From: Afipia clevelandensis ATCC 49720
GTDB taxonomy: Bacteria > Pseudomonadota > Alphaproteobacteria > Rhizobiales > Xanthobacteraceae
Assembly (NCBI RefSeq): GCF_000336555.1
Contig: NZ_KB375281.1
Span: 1,118,227-1,182,226 of the forward strand
DNA: 64,000 bases
Direction: 5' to 3'
A program made the position numbers and the translations under genes. Shown here piece by piece: positions 50,669 through 60,085 of this stretch; position 1 is the stretch's first letter, and each line of letters opens with the position of its first letter. Below the pieces are notes generated by a model that had not been told where the DNA came from, did not search any database, and saw nothing but the letters and a program-made list of their open reading frames with translations.

Positions 50669-51235
50669 GTGAAAGTCATCGCCAGTTCGATCCGCAAGGG
50701 CAACATCATTGAGCAGGACGGCAAGCTATATGTCGTTCTGAGCGCCGAGAACATCCATCCCGGCAAGGGAACCCCGGTCAGCCAGATCGAAATGCGCCGA
50801 ATCAGCGACGGCACCAAGGTGTCCGAGCGTTACAAGACCACCGACCAGGTCGAACGCGCCTATGTCGAGGACCGCGACTTCAACTATCTCTACGAAGACG
50901 GCGACGGCTTCCACTTCATGAACAACGAGACCTACGACCAGCTCCTCGTGCCGAAGGACGTGGTCGGCACGCAAGCTCCCTACCTGCAGGAAAACATGAC
51001 CGTGAAGCTCTCGATCCATGAGGGCAACGCGGTCTCCATCGTGCTGCCGCAGCGTGTCACCCTCGAAGTCGTCGAGACCGAACCCGTGACAAAGGGGCAG
51101 ACCGCATCCTCGTCCTACAAGCCCGCAATCCTCTCCAATGGCGTGCGCACCGGCGTTCCGCCGCACATCGGCACGGGAACGCGCATCGTTGTGCTGACTG
51201 AAGACGGCTCCTACGTCGAGCGCGCGAAGGACTAA
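50669..51235 (+). CDS. efp: Elongation factor P
   Basis: 188 residues, three beta domains. The loop [10 protein letters not shown] carries K33, the site modified by EpmA with beta-lysine. EF-P binds the ribosome and relieves stalling at polyproline. The C-terminal [20 protein letters not shown] is standard. ATG start after GGAAACCAATCTGTG; a GTG at 50669 is the codon used here (GTGAAAGTCATC). The set efp, epmA, epmB makes the beta-lysylation system complete except for the optional EpmC hydroxylase, not seen. Confidence 0.97.
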   Translation: MKVIASSIRKGNIIEQDGKLYVVLSAENIHPGKGTPVSQIEMRRISDGTKVSERYKTTDQVERAYVEDRDFNYLYEDGDGFHFMNNETYDQLLVPKDVVGTQAPYLQENMTVKLSIHEGNAVSIVLPQRVTLEVVETEPVTKGQTASSSYKPAILSNGVRTGVPPHIGTGTRIVVLTEDGSYVERAKD

Positions 51236-51257
51236 GCGCGGATTTGGTGAGGGCGGA

Positions 51258-52997
51258 TTGACGGCAGCGCATGCAGCAGACCGCAGAATGATGGCATCGG
51301 GAAATATCCGGTGCCATTTTCTGCCCCTTGCCGCGCTGTTCGCCGCCCTGGTTGTTTGCGCTGCCAGCCAATCGGCTCGGGCGCAATCCAGCGAGTTCCG
51401 GACACCGGCGATCTCGGTCATGCAGCCGGACTGGCCCGCGGCTGCGATCCAGCTCAAGGCTGAAATCGAGTCGCAGCCGGCGGCTTCTGGCAGTTTCAGC
51501 TTCATGGGCCCTCGCCCGCGGCCGCGTCAGGCTGGCGCGAAGCGCATCACCGCGATCTCGCAAATCAATGCGGTCACATCTCCGATCTTTCCAGGCATCG
51601 AAACCAGTCCCGTACCGGTGCTGCTGCCGTTCGACAGCGCCCTTTATTTGAACGACCAGCGCAGCGGCGCGGTCAATCTTCTGATTCCGCGCTATCAGGC
51701 CGGTTTCAGTTCGGCGGCGATGTTCGAGGCGGGACCCGCCGGTTACGACGCGGTTTTCATGCTGGAGCGCGGCGCCGGCGACAACATGCCGTCCCGGATT
51801 TATTCGCTGCCGATTGAAGTCCAGATCACGGCATCGCTTCTGCTCTATGACATCAAGGACCCGCTAGCCGGCAAGGGCGAGCCAGTGAAGGCGCTCGCCA
51901 CACAGTTTCCGAACCTGCGCCGGGTGATCCGGGAAGGCTATGTGCGCTACGCTTTCACACGGTTCGGCGTGCCTTATGTGGTGTCGATCCAGTGTCTCGA
52001 CAGCGTGGCGCGCAGCAGGCGCCTGTCCTGCCGTGAAGCATCGCCGGTGGCGGAGCGGTTTATCAAGGCGCTGCGCGTTGCTGGCGGCACGCCGCGCGAT
52101 CCGCGTTACAATATCGCTTCGTATGAGTCCGAGCGTCCGATCGAATATGCGCCGGATTTCACCTACCGGACACCCGGCGAAATTATCCCGAACAGCGGCT
52201 ATCGCGGCCAAAGCGGCTATCAGGACTTTACGGTCTATTCGCAGATCCGCTTTCCGGTCGAAAAGGCACCGGCCTTCGCCAACTCGCAATCCTTCATGAA
52301 CTGGGGTGACTGCAACCTCACGGGCCGCATCTCGTTCTCGCCGACCAAGGGCGATGCCTACCGCTGCAAGCGCAACGACAAGCCGCTCGTGTTCGATGAG
52401 TCCGCGAAGGAAAACTACAGTTATCCCTGGCAGGATAATTTCTGCGAAACGCGCGATTTCCAGGTCGGTCAATGCCCCAACGGGATGGGCCATCAGGGGC
52501 AGGACATCCGCCCCTCATCCTGCCATTTGCGCAACGACGGCGCTGACCGCTGCATTCCCGATCTCTTCGCGACGGTCGCTGTCCGTGACGGCGTGATCGT
52601 CAGGTCGCCGAAACAACAGGCTGCCTTCCTGCTGGTGAACGCGCGCAACGAGCACATCCGCTTTCGCTACATGCACATGAATCCCGCCCGCATGGATGCG
52701 GACGGTCTTGTTCACGGGCGGCACGTCAGCGAAGGCGAGAAGATCGGACTGGTCTCGAACTTTCAGGACCGTCCCGGCGGCACCACGACGCATCTGCATT
52801 TCGATGTGCAGGTGTTCACGCGCGATGGCTGGCTCTGGGTCAATCCCTACGTGACCCTGATTTCAGCTTACGAGCGCCTGATCGGCGGACGCGGGCGTGA
52901 ATACATCCAGCCGCCCCCGGAAGCGCCCGCGATGGCGCATGCCCAGCCCCCGGCGGTGACGTCGTCCGAAGCGGCGAAAGAAGGTCAAGGGCACTAG
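51258..52997 (+). CDS. M23-type peptidase family protein, exported
   Basis: About 570 residues with a signal peptide (LPLAALFAALVVCAASQSAR then AQS). The C-terminal third holds GMGHQGQDIRPSSCHLRNDG (H and D of the first zinc motif) and THLHFDVQVFT (HxH of the second), arranged as in LytM/M23 endopeptidases. The long N-terminal part (about 350 residues) matches no domain I recognise. Cysteines near 340-420 suggest disulfides. It starts 22 bases after efp; TTG 51258 has AGGG close by, but ATGs at 51288 and 51291 are also possible. A cell-wall role is inferred. Confidence 0.8.
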   Translation: MTAAHAADRRMMASGNIRCHFLPLAALFAALVVCAASQSARAQSSEFRTPAISVMQPDWPAAAIQLKAEIESQPAASGSFSFMGPRPRPRQAGAKRITAISQINAVTSPIFPGIETSPVPVLLPFDSALYLNDQRSGAVNLLIPRYQAGFSSAAMFEAGPAGYDAVFMLERGAGDNMPSRIYSLPIEVQITASLLLYDIKDPLAGKGEPVKALATQFPNLRRVIREGYVRYAFTRFGVPYVVSIQCLDSVARSRRLSCREASPVAERFIKALRVAGGTPRDPRYNIASYESERPIEYAPDFTYRTPGEIIPNSGYRGQSGYQDFTVYSQIRFPVEKAPAFANSQSFMNWGDCNLTGRISFSPTKGDAYRCKRNDKPLVFDESAKENYSYPWQDNFCETRDFQVGQCPNGMGHQGQDIRPSSCHLRNDGADRCIPDLFATVAVRDGVIVRSPKQQAAFLLVNARNEHIRFRYMHMNPARMDADGLVHGRHVSEGEKIGLVSNFQDRPGGTTTHLHFDVQVFTRDGWLWVNPYVTLISAYERLIGGRGREYIQPPPEAPAMAHAQPPAVTSSEAAKEGQGH

Positions 52998-53092
52998 TCG
53001 GCGGGGAACCTGCTTTTGCGACATGTCGACCGGCATCATCCGCGGCAGATTGGCCTTTGGCCGAACCGGGCCTGTGGCGCTAGAGTGAGGGC

Positions 53093-54331
53093 ATGACTCA
53101 AGCAGATTCTTCGCATCCAGCCTCCCTCACCCGGCGCGAATTGCTCGGCTCCGCACTCGGCGCAGGCGCGCTGATGGCAAGCGCGTCTCATGCGTTTGCA
53201 GCGACACCGCCGGGCTTCGATCAGTGGCGCGAGAGTTTCCGCGCCCGCGCGCTGGCACGTGGCGTTTCCGAAGGCACTTATATCCGCTGCCTCGCTCGCA
53301 TCGAGCCGGACATGAGCGTGTTCCAGAAGATGCGCAAGCAGCCGGAGTTCAACGAACAGCTCTGGCAATACATCAATCGCCGCGTGTCCGACTGGCGGCT
53401 GGCTGCGGGCAAGACGGCGCTTCAGAAATACGGCGCGCTGTTTGCCCGGATCGAAAAAGATTTCGGCGTCGAGCGCGGCACGCTGCTGGCGCTGTGGGGC
53501 GTCGAGACGGCCTATGGCGATCCGCTGGTTCAGCAGAACCATATGCGCCCGGTGTTTCCGTCCCTCGCCGCGCTGGCGTGGAATGAACCGCGCCGCAAGA
53601 CATATTGGGAAACCGAACTCATCAACGCGCTGCGCATCGTCGACAAGCACTGGAGCACGCCGGAAGAAATGCGCGGCTCATGGGCTGGCGCGATGGGACA
53701 TACCCAGTGGATGCCGGAAGTCTGGCTCAATGTCGGCTTTGACTATGACGGCGATGGCCGTGTCTCGCCCTTCGGCAGGCCGGACGACGCGCTGGGCTCC
53801 AGCGCGCGCTATCTCGTCAATCGCGGCAAGTACCGGCGTGGCGAACACTGGGGCTATGAAGTGAAAGGCGCGACCGGCAGCGGCGGCCGCAAGAGCTACG
53901 CGCAATGGGCCGCGGCTGGCGTCAATCGCGCCGACGGCCAGCCGTTCCCGCGCCCGAACGATTCCGCACAGCTCTGGACGCCCGTTCAGGGCGGACCGTC
54001 GTTTCTCCTTGGTCAGAACTTCTATGCGGTGAAGAGCTACAACCCGTCGATGAACTACGCGCTCGCCATCGTCCATCTCGGTGACCGCATTCAGGGCGCT
54101 GGTCCCTTCGTTCAGCCGTTCCCCGGCTCGGAACGCGCATTGACGCTCGCTGAAATCCAGGAGGTGCAGACGCGCCTCACCAAAGCAGGATTCGACACCG
54201 GCGGCACCGACGGCCGCGTCGGCAACGACACCATGAAGGCGGTGCGCGACTTCCAGACCAAGGCGGGATTGCTGCCTGCGGATGGCTACGCGGGATTGAA
54301 GGTGCTCGCGCGGCTGAGGCAGGGAGCGTAG
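53093..54331 (+). CDS. Lytic murein transglycosylase (MltB family) with peptidoglycan-binding domain
   Basis: 412 residues. A twin-arginine-like start (SLTRRELLGSALGAGALMAS) precedes the SLT_2 domain with the catalytic Glu138 in ALWGVETAYGDP, GAMGHTQWMPEVW and AIVHLGDRIQGAGPF. The end (about 345-405; LAEIQEVQTRLTKAGFDTGG, NDTMKAVRDFQTKAGL) is a PG_binding_1 domain. It cuts glycan strands into anhydro-muropeptides. No lipobox is present, so it is soluble in the periplasm. Two wall enzymes in a row (M23-type and this) suggest a shared role. Confidence 0.94.
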   Translation: MTQADSSHPASLTRRELLGSALGAGALMASASHAFAATPPGFDQWRESFRARALARGVSEGTYIRCLARIEPDMSVFQKMRKQPEFNEQLWQYINRRVSDWRLAAGKTALQKYGALFARIEKDFGVERGTLLALWGVETAYGDPLVQQNHMRPVFPSLAALAWNEPRRKTYWETELINALRIVDKHWSTPEEMRGSWAGAMGHTQWMPEVWLNVGFDYDGDGRVSPFGRPDDALGSSARYLVNRGKYRRGEHWGYEVKGATGSGGRKSYAQWAAAGVNRADGQPFPRPNDSAQLWTPVQGGPSFLLGQNFYAVKSYNPSMNYALAIVHLGDRIQGAGPFVQPFPGSERALTLAEIQEVQTRLTKAGFDTGGTDGRVGNDTMKAVRDFQTKAGLLPADGYAGLKVLARLRQGA

Positions 54332-54384
54332 CTGCCACCAAAGACCAGAGTTTGTGAAACGAGATGTTGTCACATATTCGGTCT

Positions 54385-54504
54385 CGTCCCCGCGCAGGCG
54401 GGGACCCATACTCCCCAGGTTTTCGATTCAAGGAATGAGCGGAGCAACCTTCTCGCTGCCATCAAGACATTCAGGGGTTATGGGTCCCCGCCTTCGCGGG
54501 GACG
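54385..54504. repeat. Palindromic element of the GTCCCCGC...GCGGGGAC type
   Basis: CGTCCCCGCGCAGGCGGGGA (54385-54404, extending to CCCATA at 54410) recurs inverted at 54479-54504 (TATGGGTCCCCGCCTTCGCG then GGGACG). A 68-base spacer separates the arms, and each arm is itself a short hairpin. It lies between the convergent mltB-like and recJ genes, where a bidirectional terminator would be expected. It is a second type of dispersed repeat, distinct from that at 40199. Confidence 0.85.
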
Positions 54505-54543
54505 ACGCATTGGGAGAAACTGCCGGATTTCCAATAGCCATAC

Positions 54544-56385
54544 TTACCGAATAAAATTCGGCCCCGGATCAGGCACAGCAACATCCGTGACGCGCATCTG
54601 CACGCGCTCGGAGCCTTGCCAACGATCCACCGTCAGCGATCCGGCGACATGCAGCATCTGGCCGCGATTCTCGATCAGCGCATTGCCGAGTTTCTGGCCA
54701 ATCGAACGGAACGCGATGCCATTGACGAAAGCGCCGTCACCGGACTTGAAGCGCAGCCGCAGGTGCGCCTGACCGACCTCGTCAGCGAAGACGAGCTGAT
54801 GCGACGGCAACGCAATCAGCGGCTCCGGGTTGCCTGCGCCGAACGGACCAGCCCGATTCATCATGTTAACGAAATCCGTGGTCACCGCGCGGGCGCTCAC
54901 CGCGCCATCAATGAAAAGCTCGTTGGCATGCCGCGCCTCGGCGACCGTCGTAGCGAGCGCGGCTTCCACGAAGGCGCGGAACTCCGCAAGGTTCTCTTTC
55001 TTTAGCGTGACGCCAGCGGCCATGGCGTGACCGCCGCCCTTGAGCAAAATCCCCTCCTGTACCGCCTCGCGCACCACCTTGCCGAGATCGACGCCCGGAA
55101 TGGAACGGCCCGAGCCGGTGCCGATGCCTCCGGGCTCGAGCGCGATGGCGAATGCAGGCCGTGAGAATTTCTCCTTCAGACGCGATGCCACAAGCCCGAC
55201 CACGCCCGGATGCCAGCCCTCTGAAGCCGTCACGATCACCGAGCCTTTGTCGTCAAGACCGAGCGAGGCCAGCGCCTCCGCCTCGGCCTGTGCTTCCGCC
55301 ATCTGTTCGATGACCCGGCGCTCGGTGTTAAGGCGGTCGAGTTCTGCGGCGATGCGTGCAGCTTCGGAGACATCGCCTTCCAGCAAAAGCCGCACGCCAA
55401 GGTCAGCGCGCCCGATGCGTCCACCCGCATTGATGCGCGGCCCCAGCATGAAGCCGAGATGCCAGGCTTCCGGCGGCCCGCTGAGGCGCGCGACATCCAT
55501 CAGCGCGGTGTGGCCGATGTGATCGCGGCGGCGGAGCGCGATCAGACCCTTCGCGACGAAGGCGCGGTTCAGGCCCGTCAGCACGGCGACATCGGCCACG
55601 GTGCCGAGCGCAACATGATGGAGCGCGTCGAGCAGGTTGGGCTCGGGCCGCACATCGCTCCAGAAGTCGCGCGCGCGCAATTCCCGGTTCACCGCCACCA
55701 GTGTCACGAATACAAGACCGACAGCCGCGAGATGCCCGAGACCGGACAGATCGTCGAGCCGGTTCGGATTGACCAGCGCATCGACGACGGGAAGCTCATC
55801 GCCGCACTGGTGATGGTCGATCACCACGACATCCATGCCGAGGCGCTTGGCCTCCGCCAGCGGTTCCATGCTCGTGGTTCCGCAATCGACCGTGACCAGA
55901 AGCGTCGCGCCCTTGCTGGCAAGACCGCGCACGGCTTCGACATTGGGGCCGTAGCCCTCGAAAATGCGATCCGGAATATGGATCAGCGGATCGAGCCCGC
56001 AGTGGCGCAGATGCCAGGTCAGCAGCGCCGCCGAGGTCGCACCGTCCACGTCATAGTCGCCGAAGATCGCGACCTTCTCTCCGCGCATTGCCGCATCGGC
56101 GATGCGCTTCGCCGCGGCTTCCATATCCGTCACCGTCAAAGGATCGGGCAGCAGCTTGCGGATGGTCGGATCGAGGAAGTCCTCCACCGCGTCGATGTCG
56201 ATGCCGCGCCCAGCGATGATCCGGGACAGCATTTCCGGCACCTGATAGCGCTGCGCAATCGCCAGCGCCCGCGCCGTGCCGCGCGCATCGAGCCGGTCGC
56301 GCCAGACACGGCCGGTCGCGGACCGCTCCACACCCAGAAAGGCGGGACCAGTCTCAACAGGCAATGCGGATGCAGGGAACGTCAT
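54544..56385 (-). CDS. recJ: Single-stranded-DNA-specific exonuclease RecJ
   Basis: 613 residues, DHH phosphoesterase family: GDYDVDGATSAALL (109-122), VDCGTTS, the DHH at 190-192, then the DHHA1 motif KGGGHAMAAGVTL and a C-terminal OB-like domain. It degrades 5' ssDNA ends in recombination and mismatch repair. ATG 56385 has AAAGG 4 bases upstream; an ATG at 56424 would add 13 residues. It is the last gene of the minus series after the dehalogenase. Confidence 0.96.
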   Translation of the reverse strand: MTFPASALPVETGPAFLGVERSATGRVWRDRLDARGTARALAIAQRYQVPEMLSRIIAGRGIDIDAVEDFLDPTIRKLLPDPLTVTDMEAAAKRIADAAMRGEKVAIFGDYDVDGATSAALLTWHLRHCGLDPLIHIPDRIFEGYGPNVEAVRGLASKGATLLVTVDCGTTSMEPLAEAKRLGMDVVVIDHHQCGDELPVVDALVNPNRLDDLSGLGHLAAVGLVFVTLVAVNRELRARDFWSDVRPEPNLLDALHHVALGTVADVAVLTGLNRAFVAKGLIALRRRDHIGHTALMDVARLSGPPEAWHLGFMLGPRINAGGRIGRADLGVRLLLEGDVSEAARIAAELDRLNTERRVIEQMAEAQAEAEALASLGLDDKGSVIVTASEGWHPGVVGLVASRLKEKFSRPAFAIALEPGGIGTGSGRSIPGVDLGKVVREAVQEGILLKGGGHAMAAGVTLKKENLAEFRAFVEAALATTVAEARHANELFIDGAVSARAVTTDFVNMMNRAGPFGAGNPEPLIALPSHQLVFADEVGQAHLRLRFKSGDGAFVNGIAFRSIGQKLGNALIENRGQMLHVAGSLTVDRWQGSERVQMRVTDVAVPDPGPNFIR

Positions 56386-56442
56386 GATGCCTTTCGCAGG
56401 TAAGCACGAAGCGTCAGCGTTCAATGATTCGCGGTAGCGATC

Positions 56443-57153
56443 CTAACAGCCGAGCTTGTCCGCCAGATCGTTGAAATCGGTGACCACGTAGTCCCAGTTG
56501 CCGTCGGCCTTGAAGTCGCGGTTCTGGTGCGGGCCGTATTCGGTCACGCGCGGCACGAACGCCGTCTTCAGGCCGAGCGCCTGCGCGGCGGCCAGATCGT
56601 TGTTATGCGCGGCCACCATCATGACCTGCCCCGGTGTGAGGCCGAGAATTTTGGCTGCGCCGAGATAGGTTTCGGCGTCAGGCTTGTAATGCCGGAACAC
56701 CTCGGCGCTCAACACGAGATCCCACGGCAGGCCGGCATACTTCGCCATGTTGGTCAGCAGCGCGACGTTGCCGTTCGACAGCGGGCTGATGATGAACTTC
56801 GTCTTCAGCCTCGTCAGGCCGCTGACACTGTCCGGCCAGGGATCGAGGCTGTGCCAGCCTTTGGTCAGGTAATCGAAATCCGCCGGGGACAGACCGGTGA
56901 TGCCGAGTTTCGCCGCCAGCGGCTCGATCGACTGCCGCTGCAGATCGTCGAGAATGACGAAATCGCTTTCCGGGCGCTTTCGGATCACGTCCATGGACGG
57001 CATGTACGCTCCGCGCCAGCCATCGACCAGCGCGGTCCAATCGCCCTTGATGCCCTTCCTGGCGGCCCATGCCGTGAAGTTGTCGATCAGGCTGCTGCGC
57101 CAGTCGACAACCGTTCCGAACACATCGAACATCAGCGCCTTGATTTCGGACAT
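56443..57153 (-). CDS. Haloacid dehalogenase type II (HAD superfamily)
   Basis: 236 residues. MFDVFGTVVDW has the nucleophile Asp10, SPLSNGN the motif II Ser/Asn pair, and VFRHYKPDAETYLGAA with MMVAAHNNDLAAA the remaining HAD motifs; the cap domain is the type II helical form. It would hydrolyse 2-haloacids, although other HAD substrates are possible. It lies 9 bases after the acetyltransferase gene, so the two form a pair, but no dehalogenation pathway gene is adjacent. Confidence 0.9.
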   Translation of the reverse strand: MSEIKALMFDVFGTVVDWRSSLIDNFTAWAARKGIKGDWTALVDGWRGAYMPSMDVIRKRPESDFVILDDLQRQSIEPLAAKLGITGLSPADFDYLTKGWHSLDPWPDSVSGLTRLKTKFIISPLSNGNVALLTNMAKYAGLPWDLVLSAEVFRHYKPDAETYLGAAKILGLTPGQVMMVAAHNNDLAAAQALGLKTAFVPRVTEYGPHQNRDFKADGNWDYVVTDFNDLADKLGC

Positions 57154-57162
57154 CGGACTTCC

Positions 57163-57612
57163 TCAAAAAATCTTGCGGTACTGCATGAAGCCGGACCGGT
57201 CGGCCACTTCATCGTACAAGATTTGCGCGCGCGCGTTCTCAAACTGCGTCAGCCAGTGAACCCGGCTTGCGCCGGCCGCCCTCGCCTTCTCGTAGACGGC
57301 TTCGATCAGCTTGCGGCCGACGCCGTGGCCACGCGCGCCTTCATTCACGAACAGGTCCTGCAGATAGCAATAGTTGCCGACAGTCCAGCAGGAGCGGTGA
57401 TAGAGAAAATGGACGATGCCGGTCAGCTTGTCATCGACGAATGCGCCGAGCACGTACATCGGCTCGGCATCGTCATGAAATCGCTGCCATGTGATCGCCG
57501 TGGTCTCGTCAGGGACCGTTGACTTGTAGAACCTGAGATAACCCTGCCAGAGCGGCTCCCACGCCTCGCGCTCATCCATGCGAAGCGGCCGGATGACAAC
57601 GCGATCGGTCAT
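57163..57612 (-). CDS. GNAT family N-acetyltransferase
   Basis: 149 residues with CYLQDLFVNEGARGHGVGRK, the acetyl-CoA loop (R/Q-x-x-G-x-G/A), followed by ARAAGASRVHWLTQFENARA. The substrate cannot be told; polyamine, amino acid or protein are all known for relatives. It lies 15 bases after glpX on the transcript and 9 before the dehalogenase, so all three can be one unit. Confidence 0.88.
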   Translation of the reverse strand: MTDRVVIRPLRMDEREAWEPLWQGYLRFYKSTVPDETTAITWQRFHDDAEPMYVLGAFVDDKLTGIVHFLYHRSCWTVGNYCYLQDLFVNEGARGHGVGRKLIEAVYEKARAAGASRVHWLTQFENARAQILYDEVADRSGFMQYRKIF

Positions 57613-57627
57613 GGGATTTCCTTAAGC

Positions 57628-58629
57628 TTAGTCGAGATGGAATTTCTCGAACTGGCGATGCTCGCCCTTGATGATGCGGACCGTGCCGGTGACGGAGCGC
57701 ATCACTACGGTCTCGGTCTCGATCACGTTCTTGCGGAACTTGACGCCCGAGAGCAGCGAGCCATCAGTGACGCCGGTTGCCGCGAACAGGCAGTCGCCCC
57801 GCGCCATGTCCTCGATGCCATAGACCATGTTGTGGTCCTTGATGCCCATCTTGGTGGCGCGCTCGCGCTTCTCGGCGGTGTCGAGAATAAGACGGCACTG
57901 CATCTGGCCGCCGATGCAGCGCAGAGCCGCCGCGGCCAGCACGCCCTCCGGCGCGCCGCCGGTGCCCATGTAGATATCGACGCCGGTATTCTCGGAATCG
58001 GCGGTGTGAATGACGCCCGCCACGTCGCCGTCGGTGATCAGGCGCACAGCCGCGCCCGTCGAGCGGATCGCGTTGATGATGTCGGCATGGCGCGGACGAT
58101 CCAGCACCAGCGCGGTGATCGCGGACGGATGTACGTCCTTGGCGCGGGCCAGACGGCGGATGTTTTCAGCCGGCGGCGCGTCGAGATCGACGACGTGTTT
58201 CGGATAGCCCGGTCCCACCGCGATCTTCTGCATGTAGACGTCGGGCGCGTTCAGCAGCGTGCCGCCTTCCGCCATCGCCATGGTCGCAATCGCGCCCGGC
58301 ATATTCTTGGCGCACAGCGTGGTGCCTTCCAGCGGATCGACCGCGATATCCACGTCGGGACCGCCTTCCGCGCCAACTTTCTCGCCGATGAACAGCATAG
58401 GCGCTTCGTCGCGCTCGCCCTCGCCGATCACCACCGTGCCCTGGATTGGGATTTTGTTGAGCTCGCGCCGCATCGCGTCCACTGCGGCCTGGTCGGCGGC
58501 CTTTTCGTTGCCGTGGCCTCTCAGGCGCGCCGCGGACACCGCCGCACGTTCCGTCACGCGAACGATTTCGAGTGTCAGAATGCGTTCCAGCAACAACTGC
58601 GGCGGAACGGAAATCGTAGCGGACGACAT
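57628..58629 (-). CDS. glpX: Fructose-1,6-bisphosphatase class II (GlpX)
   Basis: 333 residues. RGHGNEKAADQAAVDAMRRE, GEGERDEAPML, AVDPLEGTTLCA and YMGTGGAPEGVLAAAALRC are the GlpX blocks for metal and substrate binding. It acts in gluconeogenesis and the Calvin cycle (often also on sedoheptulose-1,7-bisphosphate). It follows hom by 49 bases, an order (hom-glpX-recJ) that is common in Rhizobiales. Confidence 0.96.
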   Translation of the reverse strand: MSSATISVPPQLLLERILTLEIVRVTERAAVSAARLRGHGNEKAADQAAVDAMRRELNKIPIQGTVVIGEGERDEAPMLFIGEKVGAEGGPDVDIAVDPLEGTTLCAKNMPGAIATMAMAEGGTLLNAPDVYMQKIAVGPGYPKHVVDLDAPPAENIRRLARAKDVHPSAITALVLDRPRHADIINAIRSTGAAVRLITDGDVAGVIHTADSENTGVDIYMGTGGAPEGVLAAAALRCIGGQMQCRLILDTAEKRERATKMGIKDHNMVYGIEDMARGDCLFAATGVTDGSLLSGVKFRKNVIETETVVMRSVTGTVRIIKGEHRQFEKFHLD

Positions 58630-58678
58630 TGGCTAACTCCTCAAACAAAGTGGCGACGGAGCCGGATGAGCGGTCCTG

Positions 58679-60001
58679 TCAGTTCTTTTCGATCCGGATG
58701 ACCTGCGGACGGCCCGTTATCACCCGATCTTGCTGGACGGCATGCAAGGCGCGGCGCACCGCATCCTCGGTGGTGGCATAAGTGATGAGAATGACGGGCA
58801 CCGGCGAAGGCTTGCCGCGGCCCTTTACCAGTTCGACTGCGCCGTCCGGATGACGCTGCACAATCGATTCAATGGAAATCTTCTGCTCGGCCAGGCGCGT
58901 TGCGATGGTCGCCGCCGTGCCCGCGAGGTCGCGCGCCATCAGGCGAATGTAGTAACCGCCCTCATGGCGTTTCATCGGCGCCTTGGTCGTGGTCTTCAAC
59001 TTGTCGACTGGACGACCGAACGGTGCAGCACGAATACCGCGCGCAACATCCGCGATGTCTGCGAGCACAGCCGAAGCTGTCGCCGCGCCGCCTGCGCCGG
59101 GACCCACCAGGGTGATCGGTGGAATGCCCTCGCCATCAATCGTGACGGCGTTGGTCACATCCATCACCTGTGCAATCGAGGACGAGCGCGGCACCATGGT
59201 CGGATGCACACGCTGCTCGATGCCGGACTCAGTCTTGACGGCGACGCCGAGCAGCTTGACGCGATAGCCAAGCTCTTCAGCGGCGCGCAAATCTTCCGGC
59301 GCAATGGACGAAATACCTTCGACGTAGACCGCGCTCTGGTTCACCTTGGTCCCGAACGCAAGGCTCGCAAGAATGGCGAGCTTCTGCGCGGTGTCATGTC
59401 CGTCGACGTCGAACGACGGATTGGCTTCGGCATAGCCGAGGCGCTGCGCATCCTTGAGGCACTCGGCGAACGATAGTCCTTCGCGCTCCATCCTTGTGAG
59501 GATGTAATTGCAGGTGCCGTTGAGAATGCCGTAAACGCGATTGATGCCAGTGCCGGCAAGCCCTTCGCGCAATGTCTTGATGACGGGAATGGCTGCGCCG
59601 ACGGCAGCCTCATAGTTCAACGCGCCGCCATGATTTTCGGCAAGCTGTGCCAGTCGTGAGCCATGCTTGGCGATCAGCGCCTTGTTCGCTGTAACGACCG
59701 ATTTGCCGTTCCGAAGCGCCGCCTCGATGGCCGAAAGTGCAGGTTCGCCTGCGCCGCCCATCAATTCGACAAAGCAGTCGATCCGTGGATCGTTGGCCAG
59801 AGCCAGTGGATTTTTGGCCCAGTCGATTCCGCGCAGGTCGAGGCCGCGCTTCTTGGCCTTGGAGCGCGCGGAAACCGCGACAACCTTGACGCCGCGCCCG
59901 CAACGCGCCGACAGCACCCTGCTCTGACTTTCGATCAGGCGGACTACCTCGGCACCCACGGTGCCGAGGCCCGCGATACCCACCTTGAGGGGTGCGACCA
60001 T
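58679..60001 (-). CDS. hom: Homoserine dehydrogenase
   Basis: 440 residues: NAD(P)-binding GIAGLGTVGAEVVRLIE, VTANKALIAKHG, catalytic YGILNGTCNYILTRMEREGL, and a C-terminal ACT domain (from about 355; GYYIRLMARDLAGTAATIAT) that gives threonine feedback. It reduces aspartate semialdehyde to homoserine for Thr/Met/Ile synthesis. An 85-base gap with a palindrome separates it from the aminotransferase gene upstream. Confidence 0.96.
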   Translation of the reverse strand: MVAPLKVGIAGLGTVGAEVVRLIESQSRVLSARCGRGVKVVAVSARSKAKKRGLDLRGIDWAKNPLALANDPRIDCFVELMGGAGEPALSAIEAALRNGKSVVTANKALIAKHGSRLAQLAENHGGALNYEAAVGAAIPVIKTLREGLAGTGINRVYGILNGTCNYILTRMEREGLSFAECLKDAQRLGYAEANPSFDVDGHDTAQKLAILASLAFGTKVNQSAVYVEGISSIAPEDLRAAEELGYRVKLLGVAVKTESGIEQRVHPTMVPRSSSIAQVMDVTNAVTIDGEGIPPITLVGPGAGGAATASAVLADIADVARGIRAAPFGRPVDKLKTTTKAPMKRHEGGYYIRLMARDLAGTAATIATRLAEQKISIESIVQRHPDGAVELVKGRGKPSPVPVILITYATTEDAVRRALHAVQQDRVITGRPQVIRIEKN

Positions 60002-60051
60002 CTTGCTAAAAACCTGCCGGAAAACTCGAGTTGGACCTGGCGCGACCGGGT

Positions 60052-60077
60052 CCGGAAAGCGGCAAGCCGCTTTCCGG
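60052..60077. repeat. Perfect 12-bp palindrome upstream of hom
   Basis: CCGGAAAGCGGC (60052-60063) and GCCGCTTTCCGG (60066-60077) pair around AA. It lies between the aminotransferase and hom genes, both minus, in an 84-base gap. Flanking bases (GACCGGGT, GGATCATGCC) are those of another dispersed short repeat seen in Bradyrhizobium-type genomes. It has no T-run, so read-through is possible. Confidence 0.75.
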
Positions 60078-60085
60078 GATCATGC

